From the IMG/VR virus record IMGVR_UViG_3300042534_000281, positions 1 through 27,545 of that record: a DNA stretch of 27,545 bases; one strand, 5' to 3'. The position numbers and the translations under genes were made by a program. Source of the stretch: a virus. Numbering within the stretch: position 1 is the first letter of the stretch; each line of letters starts with the position of its first letter. A model generated the notes under the pieces. That model did no database searches. It was not told where the DNA came from and saw nothing but the letters and a program-made list of their open reading frames with translations. Below are positions 13,200 through 20,129 of this stretch, in pieces.

Positions 13200-13790
13200 T
13201 TTTGTAGTCTGATGTCCATAGCTTATTAGTAATATGATGAAATATTACTATGTCGCAAACTACATAAACTTGACGGCACGTAGATGTGTAGAGGATTTGG
13301 GGTCGCCGTCCTTCCCCAAAAGCTGGACGATACCTAACCAGCACAGTTTTTGTCAGCAGACCTCTATATGCTGAAGGGAGAAGAGGTTGGTTCGTCCTCG
13401 GAAGAGGAAACGGTAATTGTGACTTATTGCGGTCACCCAGTAAACCCACAATTTATTCAAGCAAACGCACTCACGGTAGGTGGCGATGCTCACGTTATGC
13501 AGGTTGAAAGCCTTTACCTTCGGGACGACGTGGTTGTATGCCTGATACCGACCAAAGACAAAGCCTACTAATTTTGAAGGTACTTGCCCGAATCCCTGAA
13601 TGCGGTAAACAATAACCCGGTTAAGACAAGTACTTTATCGTCCGTGGACCACCGAAACGGTTGCAGTGGAGCTAAGGCCCTTATGCTTTGAAACTGCAAC
13701 TAGCCGTAAGGAATAGGGAGAATCGAAGCCAGATCTTGGGCTCAAATCGGCAAAAGGGGTGAAAAGCCCTTCAAATTCAAGCACATAGCA
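13200..13790 (+). ncRNA. Candidate large structured non-coding RNA next to a tRNA
   Basis: About 590 nt with no convincing gene but many perfect helices: 13203-13208/13259-13264; 13227-13234/13243-13250; 13272-13277/13305-13310; 13296-13302/13314-13320 (crossing the former, a pseudoknot); 13322-13326/13338-13342; 13353-13358/13369-13374; 13395-13399/13404-13408 with a GGAA tetraloop; 13419-13423/13432-13436; 13580-13586/13627-13633; 13660-13667/13693-13700; 13754-13758/13767-13771. Loop CCTCT (13361-13365) can pair with AGAGG (13382-13386). Size and position beside a phage tRNA recall the ROOL and GOLLD classes, though no consensus was recognised. A 73-codon TTG frame (13350-13571) is the main alternative. 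Confidence 0.6.
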
Positions 13791-13803
13791 TCCAAAATAA
13801 AGG

Positions 13804-13832
13804 TTGACCTTTTACTACTGACCCCGTATAAT
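13804..13832 (+). promoter_or_regulatory. Strong sigma-70 (early-type) promoter, duplicate of the one at 5172
   Basis: TTGACC (13804-13809), a 17-bp spacer and TATAAT (13827-13832). Positions 13792-13837 are identical to 5160-5205. It precedes the radical SAM/TPM/LemA gene cluster. Confidence 0.9.
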
Positions 13833-13859
13833 GTACACATAAATTAAGGTTTACCAAAA

Positions 13860-14069
13860 ATGTGTACATTTTTAGAACAACGGCAAAGTAAAATGAAAGC
13901 ATACCGCGAATTAGCAATAAAGTATCCGGCTCAGGCTAGATCGCTAAAATCATACCAGAGCTTCGGTTGGATCATAACCGGTTTAGGTTCTGGCAATTCA
14001 ATTAATATTGCACTTGCTAATGGTTCTGCTGGTTACATTAGAACTGACGGAACATTTAGATATGTCTGA
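13860..14069 (+). CDS. Unknown 69-aa basic protein
   Basis: This first gene after the promoter starts at ATG 13860, with AAGG ten bases upstream; a shorter start at 13893 (MKAYREL) is possible. It has a basic helical N-terminal part (KAYRELAIKYPAQARSLKSY) and a glycine/strand C-terminus (GWIITGLGSGNSINIALANG). No function is recognised. It overlaps the next gene by 8 bp. Confidence 0.7.
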   Translation: MCTFLEQRQSKMKAYRELAIKYPAQARSLKSYQSFGWIITGLGSGNSINIALANGSAGYIRTDGTFRYV

Positions 14070-14457
14070 TTTTTATGTCAGTGGTGGTGATTTTGAACTA
14101 ATGCGTGATCTGGTTAATGCGCGCATTAACTCTGATCGTACTGTAAACGAAAATTATTTTAATATGGTTGTCTTCAGCGCGTACCATAACGAAGAGAATA
14201 ATCTCTTCGAAGTACCTGTCACAGGTCGCGTTAAAATGGTTATGCCTGTGTCTGACTTTTTTAGTGATGGCACTAACTTTGAAAGCGAGATACTCAAAGA
14301 TCCAACTTGGATAGACCTTTGTGTTATCGCAAACGATATGATCAACGTCACTGGCGATAACCACCACACATTCTTCGAAAGTATTCATCTGGTACAAGAT
14401 TTTAATGTCGACGAAGATGGCTTCTTCAAAACTTACACATTTATGATGGGCTCTTAA
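14062..14457 (+). CDS. Unknown 131-aa acidic protein
   Basis: The ATG at 14062 (MSDFYVSGGDFELMRDL) is chosen over an in-frame ATG at 14008, which would overlap the upstream gene by 62 bp. The product is acidic with many Asp, Asn and Phe, a conserved-looking VPVTGRVKMVMPVSDFF block and a DGFFKTYTFMMGS tail. There is no membrane segment or known motif. It directly precedes the radical SAM gene by one base, so the two may be functionally linked. Confidence 0.75.
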   Translation: MSDFYVSGGDFELMRDLVNARINSDRTVNENYFNMVVFSAYHNEENNLFEVPVTGRVKMVMPVSDFFSDGTNFESEILKDPTWIDLCVIANDMINVTGDNHHTFFESIHLVQDFNVDEDGFFKTYTFMMGS

Positions 14458-14458
14458 G

Positions 14459-15040
14459 ATGAATCCAAAAGCAAGACTTATTATAACTTACGATTGTCAT
14501 CGCACCTGTTCAGGTTGCTGCAACGATTACACTTCCATTATGGAAGCAGTTAAGCCGGTTAACATGGAACAGCTCAGCAAATACAAATCAGTTATGATTA
14601 GCGGTGGGGAGCCATTGCTATATCCTAAAAAGCTAAAGGCGCTGATTCACCAACTACGCAAAAACAATCCAGAGCAAATTATTTCGCTCTACACTACACT
14701 GGCGTCTGACGCACTAATTGATATGCTTTGGATGTTTGATCGTATTCATTACACCTTACACGCGCCACATACTGCACAGGATCAGGAACGGTTTATTAAG
14801 TTCCAGGATGCGATTACTAATCCGCATTACAGCTATCGTCTGTACATTGATCCTGCTATCAAGGATGTTGCAATTCCAATTATTCCTAATCGTTGGAACA
14901 GGGTAGAGGTTAAACCCTGGATCGACGAGGGCGACTGTCCTGTGCCAGATGGCGAAGATCTTGTCGAACTTCGTGGCGCAGGCTTCAACGCAGTGTACTC
15001 GGATTATTTAATTTCAAAAGAAAATATTAACGTAGCATAA
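14459..15040 (+). CDS. Radical SAM domain protein
   Basis: The 193-aa protein has the Cys triad C13-x3-C17-x2-C20 (YDCHRTCSGCC) that binds a 4Fe-4S cluster, and SGGEPLLYP (GGEP at 49-52) for the SAM amino group. These two motifs define radical SAM enzymes, which make a 5'-deoxyadenosyl radical. At 193 aa it is compact, nearer activating-enzyme or QueE size than full-length maturases, but it does not show the usual NrdG sequence GCxxxCxxC. Substrate unknown; DNA or RNA modification or peptide modification are options. It sits in a coupled run with two unknown proteins. Confidence 0.85.
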   Translation: MNPKARLIITYDCHRTCSGCCNDYTSIMEAVKPVNMEQLSKYKSVMISGGEPLLYPKKLKALIHQLRKNNPEQIISLYTTLASDALIDMLWMFDRIHYTLHAPHTAQDQERFIKFQDAITNPHYSYRLYIDPAIKDVAIPIIPNRWNRVEVKPWIDEGDCPVPDGEDLVELRGAGFNAVYSDYLISKENINVA

Positions 15041-15330
15041 TGAAACCGCAAACAACAGACAATATAAACTTTAATCTAACTGGATGCACGGTTAAGTTCC
15101 TGGGAATGGATGACATCCTAGAAAGTACTGACTTCATGCGCGAGCTTTGCGAAACTGGTGAAGAAGGTGGATTTAATACGACTTGGAAGCCGGGCGGATG
15201 GCGCGGCACTTCATGGCATTTAGTCAATAATGATTTTACTGCCTGGGCTGGAAAAACTTACAGAGACTATCTGGATTTTGCCAAATACGATTCGCAGATG
15301 ACTCACGAAATTGCAAGGGTAATACAATAA
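15040..15330 (+). CDS. Unknown 96-aa protein
   Basis: Starts by TAATG overlap with the radical SAM gene. It contains NFNLTGCTVKFLGMDDIL, a Gly/Trp-rich loop (WKPGGWRGTSWHLVNND) and a C-terminal helix. Coupled to the membrane protein that follows. It could be a substrate or partner of the radical SAM protein, which is only a positional guess. Confidence 0.75.
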   Translation: MKPQTTDNINFNLTGCTVKFLGMDDILESTDFMRELCETGEEGGFNTTWKPGGWRGTSWHLVNNDFTAWAGKTYRDYLDFAKYDSQMTHEIARVIQ

Positions 15331-16475
15331 TGGAAAATCTACTTTGGCTGTTGATACTACCGGTAACCATTCCGTTTATTGCAGCAGCAGTCTTAAAGAA
15401 ATCAATTAACTATCAGGAAGCTATTGTCCAGGCAGTTATCATGTCGTTGCTTATTGCTAGTGCCTGGGCAGTAGGATCTTGGAATGCAACGTCCGACACA
15501 GAAGTATGGAATGGTTACATAATTTCAAAATCGCGTGTGCATGATACATACGAAGATCCTTATGATTGTATGTGTACAACCGATAAGGACGGTAACCGGT
15601 CTTGCCAAACTTGTTACGAAACTCGCTACACTGTTGATTGGACTGCTCAGAGCACAGTAGGCAACTTTACATTTAAAAGACTTGACACATCTAGCCGATC
15701 AGTTTATAATACACCGGACCCAGCTGATTATGCAGCTTGCAATAAAGGTGATCCCGCTTCACGTGAGCACTCGTATACAAACTACGTCCAAGCAGTGCCG
15801 GACAGTTTGTTTGCAAGTAACAAAGCTCTAGCTAGCCAGTTCGCAGGCAAGATTCCATCGCAACCGCGAGTATATGCGCATTACAATTATGATCGAGTTA
15901 TTAACCAAGGTGTGTTAACAGCAGCAGAGCAGAAGGTGCTCGAAGATGATATTGATAATGCACTGAAGTCGATGGGTGCGTCACATCAGGCCAACATTAT
16001 TGTTATCCTGACAGGAATTACAGACCCTAACTTCAAAGTAGCTGTTGAAAATACGTGGCTGGGTGGTGAAAAGAATGATGTTGTGGTATTTCTTGGAGTT
16101 AGTGGTAACCAGATTGTTTGGGTTGATGTAATGACCTGGGCACTAAACAGTGGTAATGAGCTCTTGCAGGTTAAGTTACGCAACGATCTATCTGCAATGA
16201 AAACAATGGATGCAGATGGAGTTAGTAAAACTATTGTCAGCAACGTCAAGGCGCATTACATACGTCCTAAGATGAAAGATTACGAGTACCTCGAGGATGC
16301 AGTGCAACCCTCGGACACAATGATTATTGTCATACTGCTACTGTCAATATTTGGGTCTGCAGGTATGACATACTTTTTCCATAAGAACGATGTGCGACCA
16401 TTTAGCGAAATGATACGTGGTACACTATTAGGTAACAAGTTAGGAGGTAGCAGTGGACGGAGGCGCAGATACTAA
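15330..16475 (+). CDS. TPM-domain membrane protein
   Basis: The 381-aa protein has two N-terminal hydrophobic helices (about 4-22 and 31-51), a Cys-rich segment (C80, C82, C92, C95), a TPM-type domain (about 190-315) starting GVLTAAEQKVLEDDIDNAL and including NIIVILTGI and NDVVVFLGVS, one C-terminal transmembrane helix (about 331-350) and a basic tail ending GRRRRY. TPM proteins (YgcG type) are envelope proteins that often pair with LemA in bacteria. LemA is two genes downstream here, so the pair has moved together. Its role in the phage is unknown; an effect on the host envelope is inferred. Confidence 0.75.
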   Translation: MENLLWLLILPVTIPFIAAAVLKKSINYQEAIVQAVIMSLLIASAWAVGSWNATSDTEVWNGYIISKSRVHDTYEDPYDCMCTTDKDGNRSCQTCYETRYTVDWTAQSTVGNFTFKRLDTSSRSVYNTPDPADYAACNKGDPASREHSYTNYVQAVPDSLFASNKALASQFAGKIPSQPRVYAHYNYDRVINQGVLTAAEQKVLEDDIDNALKSMGASHQANIIVILTGITDPNFKVAVENTWLGGEKNDVVVFLGVSGNQIVWVDVMTWALNSGNELLQVKLRNDLSAMKTMDADGVSKTIVSNVKAHYIRPKMKDYEYLEDAVQPSDTMIIVILLLSIFGSAGMTYFFHKNDVRPFSEMIRGTLLGNKLGGSSGRRRRY

Positions 16476-16662
16476 TCATCCTGACATCACTGCTCTGCTT
16501 TTAAAGTACAGTGATAATATGAACGGTGCCTGGGTTGCAAGTAAATTTTACCCGGAGAAGTTCACAGATGTACAGAAAGAGTATATAAACGGATTCTTTC
16601 GAACCGCAGGGTTCAGTAAAGAAGAGATAACACAAATTTTCAAAGATAACACAACTTTTTAA
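16453..16662 (+). CDS. Unknown 69-aa protein (GTG start)
   Basis: A strong AGGAGG site five bases before GTG at 16453 sets the start, 23 bp inside the TPM gene. The product is soluble, with DITALLLKYSDNMNGAWVASKFYPEKFTDVQKEYINGFF and a short helical end. It lies between TPM and LemA and may belong to their module. Confidence 0.75.
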   Translation: MDGGADTNHPDITALLLKYSDNMNGAWVASKFYPEKFTDVQKEYINGFFRTAGFSKEEITQIFKDNTTF

Positions 16663-16680
16663 TAAACGAGAGGTAGTAAA

Positions 16681-17247
16681 ATGAAAGTAGCAATCGCAAT
16701 TGGAGTATTTCTCCTGGTAATCATCGGCGTAGTAGTAGGATCGTATGTATCTAATGCTAACTACGGAAACCGCGCAGAAGCAGGTATCGTTAAAGAGTAC
16801 GAGAACTTGCAGAACATCCTGTCACAATACACTCTTAAAGTGTCTGAAGCAGCCCAAGTACCGGCAATGTATAAAGACGACTTGAAAGAGGTTATGACAA
16901 GCGTTATGGCGGCACGTATGGGCGAGGATGGCAGCAAAGCAGCATTCCAGTGGTTTAAAGAACACAATGTTAATATTGATGCTGCAATGTACACTAAGAT
17001 CCAAACGCTAATCGAAGCAGGCCGTAATCAGTTCCAGAATGCGCAGACACGCTTCCTGGACATCAAGACTACATACGTGGTTAACCTTGGCTATTTGTGG
17101 AAAGGCCTTTGGATGAATATTGCTGGTTACCCAAAACTTAAAGTTGGTTACCCTTACGGTACACAAGATGACTTTCCAATTGTTAAGTCAGCGCAAGCTG
17201 TCGAGACATTCAAGACTGGTATCGACACTGGGTTGAAACTACGCTAA
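16681..17247 (+). CDS. lemA: LemA family protein
   Basis: The 188-aa protein has an N-terminal transmembrane helix (about 3-22) followed by a long helical domain. YENLQNILSQYTLKVSEAAQVPAMYKDDLKEVM is the LemA pattern of a helix pair around a VP-x-Y turn, and the C-terminal AGYPKLKV is close to the usual end of LemA proteins. LemA is a membrane-anchored helical-bundle protein of unclear function that co-occurs with TPM proteins. It has an AGAGGTAG ribosome binding site and is followed by a strong terminator that closes the operon. Confidence 0.85.
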   Translation: MKVAIAIGVFLLVIIGVVVGSYVSNANYGNRAEAGIVKEYENLQNILSQYTLKVSEAAQVPAMYKDDLKEVMTSVMAARMGEDGSKAAFQWFKEHNVNIDAAMYTKIQTLIEAGRNQFQNAQTRFLDIKTTYVVNLGYLWKGLWMNIAGYPKLKVGYPYGTQDDFPIVKSAQAVETFKTGIDTGLKLR

Positions 17248-17265
17248 AATTTGTTGAAGAGCAGT

Positions 17266-17293
17266 ACCCGGGGCCTTTGGGCCCTTTTCGGGT
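17266..17293 (+). terminator. Intrinsic terminator after lemA
   Basis: Stem GGGCC (17271-17275) / GGCCC (17280-17284), loop TTTG, then TTTT. Outer bases ACCCG (17266-17270) and CGGGT (17289-17293) can extend it. Confidence 0.85.
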
Positions 17294-17314
17294 GGCTAAA
17301 CCAAAGGAACTTTT

Positions 17315-17512
17315 ATGTGTAAAACTAGAGCGACATTCGTATACGATCTCAGAAATATCGAACAAATGGCGGTGGTTTGCGTAATCAGCGGCAAGCCGAT
17401 TACAGTTAGTAATAAGCGTGGCACGTTCTGCGAAGATATGTGCGACTTCAACGAACTGCAAGAACAGTACGATAAAGCTATGCGGTTAATGAAAGAAAAA
17501 TTCGGAGAATAA
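17315..17512 (+). CDS. Small Cys-containing protein
   Basis: The 65-aa product follows AAAGGAAC and has VVCVISGKPITVSNKRGTFCEDMCDF then a charged helix. Three cysteines in a C-(17)-C-(3)-C arrangement might hold a metal. No known family. It sits right after the terminator, so it needs its own promoter, which was not found, or relies on read-through. Confidence 0.7.
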   Translation: MCKTRATFVYDLRNIEQMAVVCVISGKPITVSNKRGTFCEDMCDFNELQEQYDKAMRLMKEKFGE

Positions 17513-17513
17513 G

Positions 17514-17816
17514 GTGAGATACATTAGCATTCTATTAATCGGACTATTAGCTGGGTGCGATATCGGTTTCAAAAACGAAACCGGTGTACTTAATAGCGGC
17601 ACATTAGTTGATTTTCGATATCACGTACATAACAGACTCAGGCAGCCAGTCTCTGAAGTCAATGGAAAGTTGATGGCAGTAGCAACGTGGAAGATAAGTT
17701 ACGTTGATGTCAATGGTAAATTCGGTACGTGCGATTACTTCACCGAATCAGGCAGTGGATCACTAAAGCGTAATACGTTTGTGAAGTGCAGTGATCAACC
17801 ACTACTGTTTAATTAG
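17514..17816 (+). CDS. Small predicted lipoprotein (GTG start)
   Basis: The GTG start follows GGAG by eight bases. The product has a type II signal peptide, MRYISILLIGLLAGCDIGF, with LAGC as lipobox (Cys15) and Asp after it, which in enterobacteria favours retention in the inner membrane. The mature part of about 85 aa is strand-rich with two further cysteines (TCDYF, KCSDQ). Surface lipoproteins of phages often act in superinfection exclusion, but nothing specific is shown here. Confidence 0.75.
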   Translation: MRYISILLIGLLAGCDIGFKNETGVLNSGTLVDFRYHVHNRLRQPVSEVNGKLMAVATWKISYVDVNGKFGTCDYFTESGSGSLKRNTFVKCSDQPLLFN

Positions 17817-17825
17817 GAGAGAACA

Positions 17826-18089
17826 ATGTCGGCAGGCCCATGGGCAGCAGTACTAGGAAATTTGTTTTGGAACAAAACAAAAGAAAAACCACTTCCGAAA
17901 GAGAAGCTTGTCCACTGGACAAGCTTCGAAAGTTTAGACAGGAAATACCGTGTTGATTTCTCCGAGTCAGACAAAGATTTTGTAGAGGGTATAACACTGC
18001 CAAATGGGAACATTACACATCACGGCATAGAGTTCAGATTAAGTAAAAAGTACTCAAGAGATAGTCGTGGAAACTATTTAGATTTATGA
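17826..18089 (+). CDS. Unknown 87-aa protein
   Basis: Preceded by TTAGGAGAGAACA. It starts MSAGPWAAVLGNLFWNKTKEK, a short hydrophobic segment that may be membrane-associated, then a strand-rich domain (DRKYRVDFSES, GITLPNGNITHHGIEFRLSKKY). Coupled by ATGA to the next gene. Confidence 0.7.
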   Translation: MSAGPWAAVLGNLFWNKTKEKPLPKEKLVHWTSFESLDRKYRVDFSESDKDFVEGITLPNGNITHHGIEFRLSKKYSRDSRGNYLDL

Positions 18090-18301
18090 TCACTTGGTGG
18101 CAGAAATTTAAAAACCTGTTCAGGAGTAAGCACGTGGTTAGAATGGAGGAGCGTGACTTCTGGCATAAACTTAAAGGAGGCGACCCTGAATTTGCACCGT
18201 CATTAGCATTAGATGCAGAGTACTACGTAAGCCTCGGCTCAACAGATCGCAAAGTTTATCTTTACGAGTTAGTACGTAGACGCAACAAGGCACACAAATG
18301 A
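18086..18301 (+). CDS. Unknown 71-aa basic protein
   Basis: The product starts MITWWQKFKNLFRSKH, an amphipathic basic/aromatic helix that may bind membrane, followed by an acidic middle and a basic tail ending VRRRNKAHK. It is coupled on both sides by ATGA. Confidence 0.75.
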   Translation: MITWWQKFKNLFRSKHVVRMEERDFWHKLKGGDPEFAPSLALDAEYYVSLGSTDRKVYLYELVRRRNKAHK

Positions 18302-18996
18302 AAAAGATATACGTATTCGATGTCGACGGCACACTTACTCCATCGCGTAGCACAATAGATCCAGCGTTCAAAGAGTTCATGCTAGAGTGGCTAGATGATC
18401 ACGAAGCATATCTCGTTAGCGGTTCCGATTATGAAAAGACAAAAGAACAACTCGGTGATGATCTAGCTGCTAAGTTCGCTAAATGCTTTAGTTGCTCAGG
18501 ATCGTCCATTTACCAATTTGGCATGGAAGTATATGCTGAACAATGGGAACCTAGTGAAACATTGATAAAAACGTTGGAAAGCATTTTAGCAATGCACGAA
18601 TACAAAGTCCGCACGGGCATGCACATCGAAATCAGAACTGGTATGATTAATTTCTCTATACCAGGGCGTGGTGCTACAACAAAGCAACGAGCAGATTTTA
18701 TTAAAGCTGATGCAAGAGGCGGGTACCGAGAATACATCGCAGAGGCACTTAGACTGAAGTTCTGGGACCTGGATTTTGTTATTGGCGGAGAGACAGGAAT
18801 TGACATTCATCCGAAGGGTGCAGACAAAAGCCAAATACTCGTTCACTTGCCCAAGGCAGATAGCATATACTTCTTAGGAGACTCAATGCACAAGGGCGGT
18901 AATGATTATAGCCTCGCGCACTCCAATGGTATAACTGCAATACCAGTTCAGAATTGGGAAGACACTCTTAACTACTTACTTCGCAACGACTCATAA
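18298..18996 (+). CDS. PMM2-type HAD phosphomannomutase
   Basis: The 232-aa protein matches the eukaryote-type phosphomannomutase (HAD type IIb) along its length: FDVDGTLTPSRSTI (Asp8 nucleophile, Asp10 acid/base), LVSGSDYEKTKEQLGDD, a cap with TGMHIEIRTGMINFSIPGRG, then GGETGIDIHPKGADKSQIL and YFLGDSMHKGGNDYSLA. PMM interconverts mannose-6-phosphate and mannose-1-phosphate, the step before GDP-mannose. Bacteria usually use an unrelated phosphohexomutase, so this is noteworthy in a phage. Sugar synthesis for virion or DNA glycosylation, or host surface change, is inference. Coupled by ATGA. Confidence 0.85.
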   Translation: MKKIYVFDVDGTLTPSRSTIDPAFKEFMLEWLDDHEAYLVSGSDYEKTKEQLGDDLAAKFAKCFSCSGSSIYQFGMEVYAEQWEPSETLIKTLESILAMHEYKVRTGMHIEIRTGMINFSIPGRGATTKQRADFIKADARGGYREYIAEALRLKFWDLDFVIGGETGIDIHPKGADKSQILVHLPKADSIYFLGDSMHKGGNDYSLAHSNGITAIPVQNWEDTLNYLLRNDS

Positions 18997-18999
18997 ATA
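18992..18999 (+). promoter_or_regulatory. T4-late-type promoter CATAAATA, predicted leaderless
   Basis: CATAAATAC overlaps the PMM stop codon and is followed by four bases and ATG. T4 spacing puts +1 at 19005, the A of the next start codon. No ribosome binding site is present. It mirrors the i-spanin arrangement at 13001. Confidence 0.65.
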
Positions 19000-19004
19000 C
19001 ACTT

Positions 19005-19970
19005 ATGAACGTTTCAGAGATACTTACAGAAGGTGGATGGGCATCTGCTTCTACACAAGACACTATAATTACACCACAAACAATTGCAGATGCTATTCCT
19101 GTTATGCAACAGTTCCAGGATTCACTTAATAAGCACTTGACAAGCGATGGCCTTCAACCAATTAAGATTGGTAATCCTGTAGGATCGGGCACATACTACA
19201 AACGTGATCTAGTGAACAACCCTGATAAAGAGTACGGTGATATCGATGTGCAATTTATTATGCCCAGGGGAGACGGTGGATCCACCAACCAAGTACAAGG
19301 TACTTACTTTGAATCTATTAAAGAGTTCTGCAGAATGAATGCGAACTTCGAAACAGATAACGGTAAGAATGTTATATTTCAAATCGGTCCAGACTTTATT
19401 CAAGTTGACTTAGTTGCCATCTTTGATGATAGAGTAGAATTTACAAAAGCGTTAGCACCGGAGCACGGAACCAAAGGCGTGCTCTCCGGAAGCTTATATT
19501 CTGCTCTTGCCCAGGCGCTTGATATTAGTATCAGCGACGCTGGAATCCAAGGTAAAACGGTAGACGGAAAACTTGTAAGCTACAGAAAGGCCAAAGGAAC
19601 AACGTTGAATCTCATATCCTCGGATCACAAGAACTGGGCAGTAGACATTGCTAAGTTCTTTGGGGCTAAGAAAGCTTCACCAATATTAAAACAATATCCA
19701 GGTACAAAGGATGAAGTACGTATCCAGGATATCGTTAACTCTTTCAAGGGCATTGCACAAACTCTAGAGATGAATGGTGTACTGCCAGCGAAGTACAGTA
19801 GTGCAGCAGAGCTCCTGCAAGAAATTAAGGCTATATACCTTGGAAAGATCAGTGCTATTGCAGGATCCAGCAAATTCGACAAAGCTGAGAGCGCAAGTGC
19901 TAAGAAAAAGGCCCAGGATACCAAAGATATGCTTACTAAGCGCAGTTCCGAGATTGCCCAGCTATTCTAA
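19005..19970 (+). CDS. Nucleotidyltransferase-fold protein with capsid-targeting-like N-terminus
   Basis: The 321-aa product has the polymerase-beta-type NTase pattern: GNPVGSGTYYKRD (Gly60-Ser61), EYGDIDVQFIMP (Asp79, Asp81) and FIQVDLVAIF (Asp135, third carboxylate). Such enzymes transfer nucleotides to RNA, protein or small molecules. A helical C-terminal half with a Ser/Ala/Lys-rich tail follows. The N-terminus MNVSEILTEGGW resembles the T4 internal-protein targeting peptide with cleavage after LTE. A late motif directly precedes the ATG. An injected nucleotidyltransferase acting on a host target is a plausible but untested reading. Confidence 0.75.
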   Translation: MNVSEILTEGGWASASTQDTIITPQTIADAIPVMQQFQDSLNKHLTSDGLQPIKIGNPVGSGTYYKRDLVNNPDKEYGDIDVQFIMPRGDGGSTNQVQGTYFESIKEFCRMNANFETDNGKNVIFQIGPDFIQVDLVAIFDDRVEFTKALAPEHGTKGVLSGSLYSALAQALDISISDAGIQGKTVDGKLVSYRKAKGTTLNLISSDHKNWAVDIAKFFGAKKASPILKQYPGTKDEVRIQDIVNSFKGIAQTLEMNGVLPAKYSSAAELLQEIKAIYLGKISAIAGSSKFDKAESASAKKKAQDTKDMLTKRSSEIAQLF

Positions 19971-20027
19971 CCCTGTAATCCGCTAGAACCGCTTAGAGAC
20001 GCTTATATTAGCTCTAACCCCCATACG

Positions 20028-20038
20028 TAAGTCATTGA
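20028..20038 (+). repeat. Third copy of TAAGTCATTGA
   Basis: Identical to 6384-6394 including the following TTTAT, and again upstream of a TTGACC...TATAAT promoter with the TTGGGC variant. The 159-bp gap 19971-20129 otherwise holds CCGCTTAG-like short repeats and that promoter. Confidence 0.55.
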
Positions 20039-20069
20039 TTTATTAACCGTAAAATAGTTGCGAAAAAGG

Positions 20070-20098
20070 TTGACCTTTTGGGCAAATCCCTCTATAAT
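20070..20098 (+). promoter_or_regulatory. Strong sigma-70 (early-type) promoter
   Basis: TTGACC (20070-20075), a 17-bp spacer and TATAAT (20093-20098), with the palindromic -35 AAAAGGTTGACCTTTT as at 6553. Drives the gene at 20130. Confidence 0.9.
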
Positions 20099-20129
20099 GT
20101 ACACATAAATTAGATAAAGGGTAAAAGAA

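Noticed and set aside
13099-13449. 116-aa frame on the - strand across the tRNA
   Set aside because: Runs through the tRNA and the structured RNA; the apparent protein contains translated tRNA sequence.
13350-13571. 73-codon TTG-start frame in the structured region
   Set aside because: No ribosome binding site, no recognisable protein features, and it is crossed by several strong helices; kept only as an alternative to the RNA.
13200-13790. RNase P RNA, tmRNA or group I intron as identity of the structured region
   Set aside because: The universal RNase P and tmRNA sequence blocks are absent, and the tRNA-Leu is complete with no intron interrupting it.
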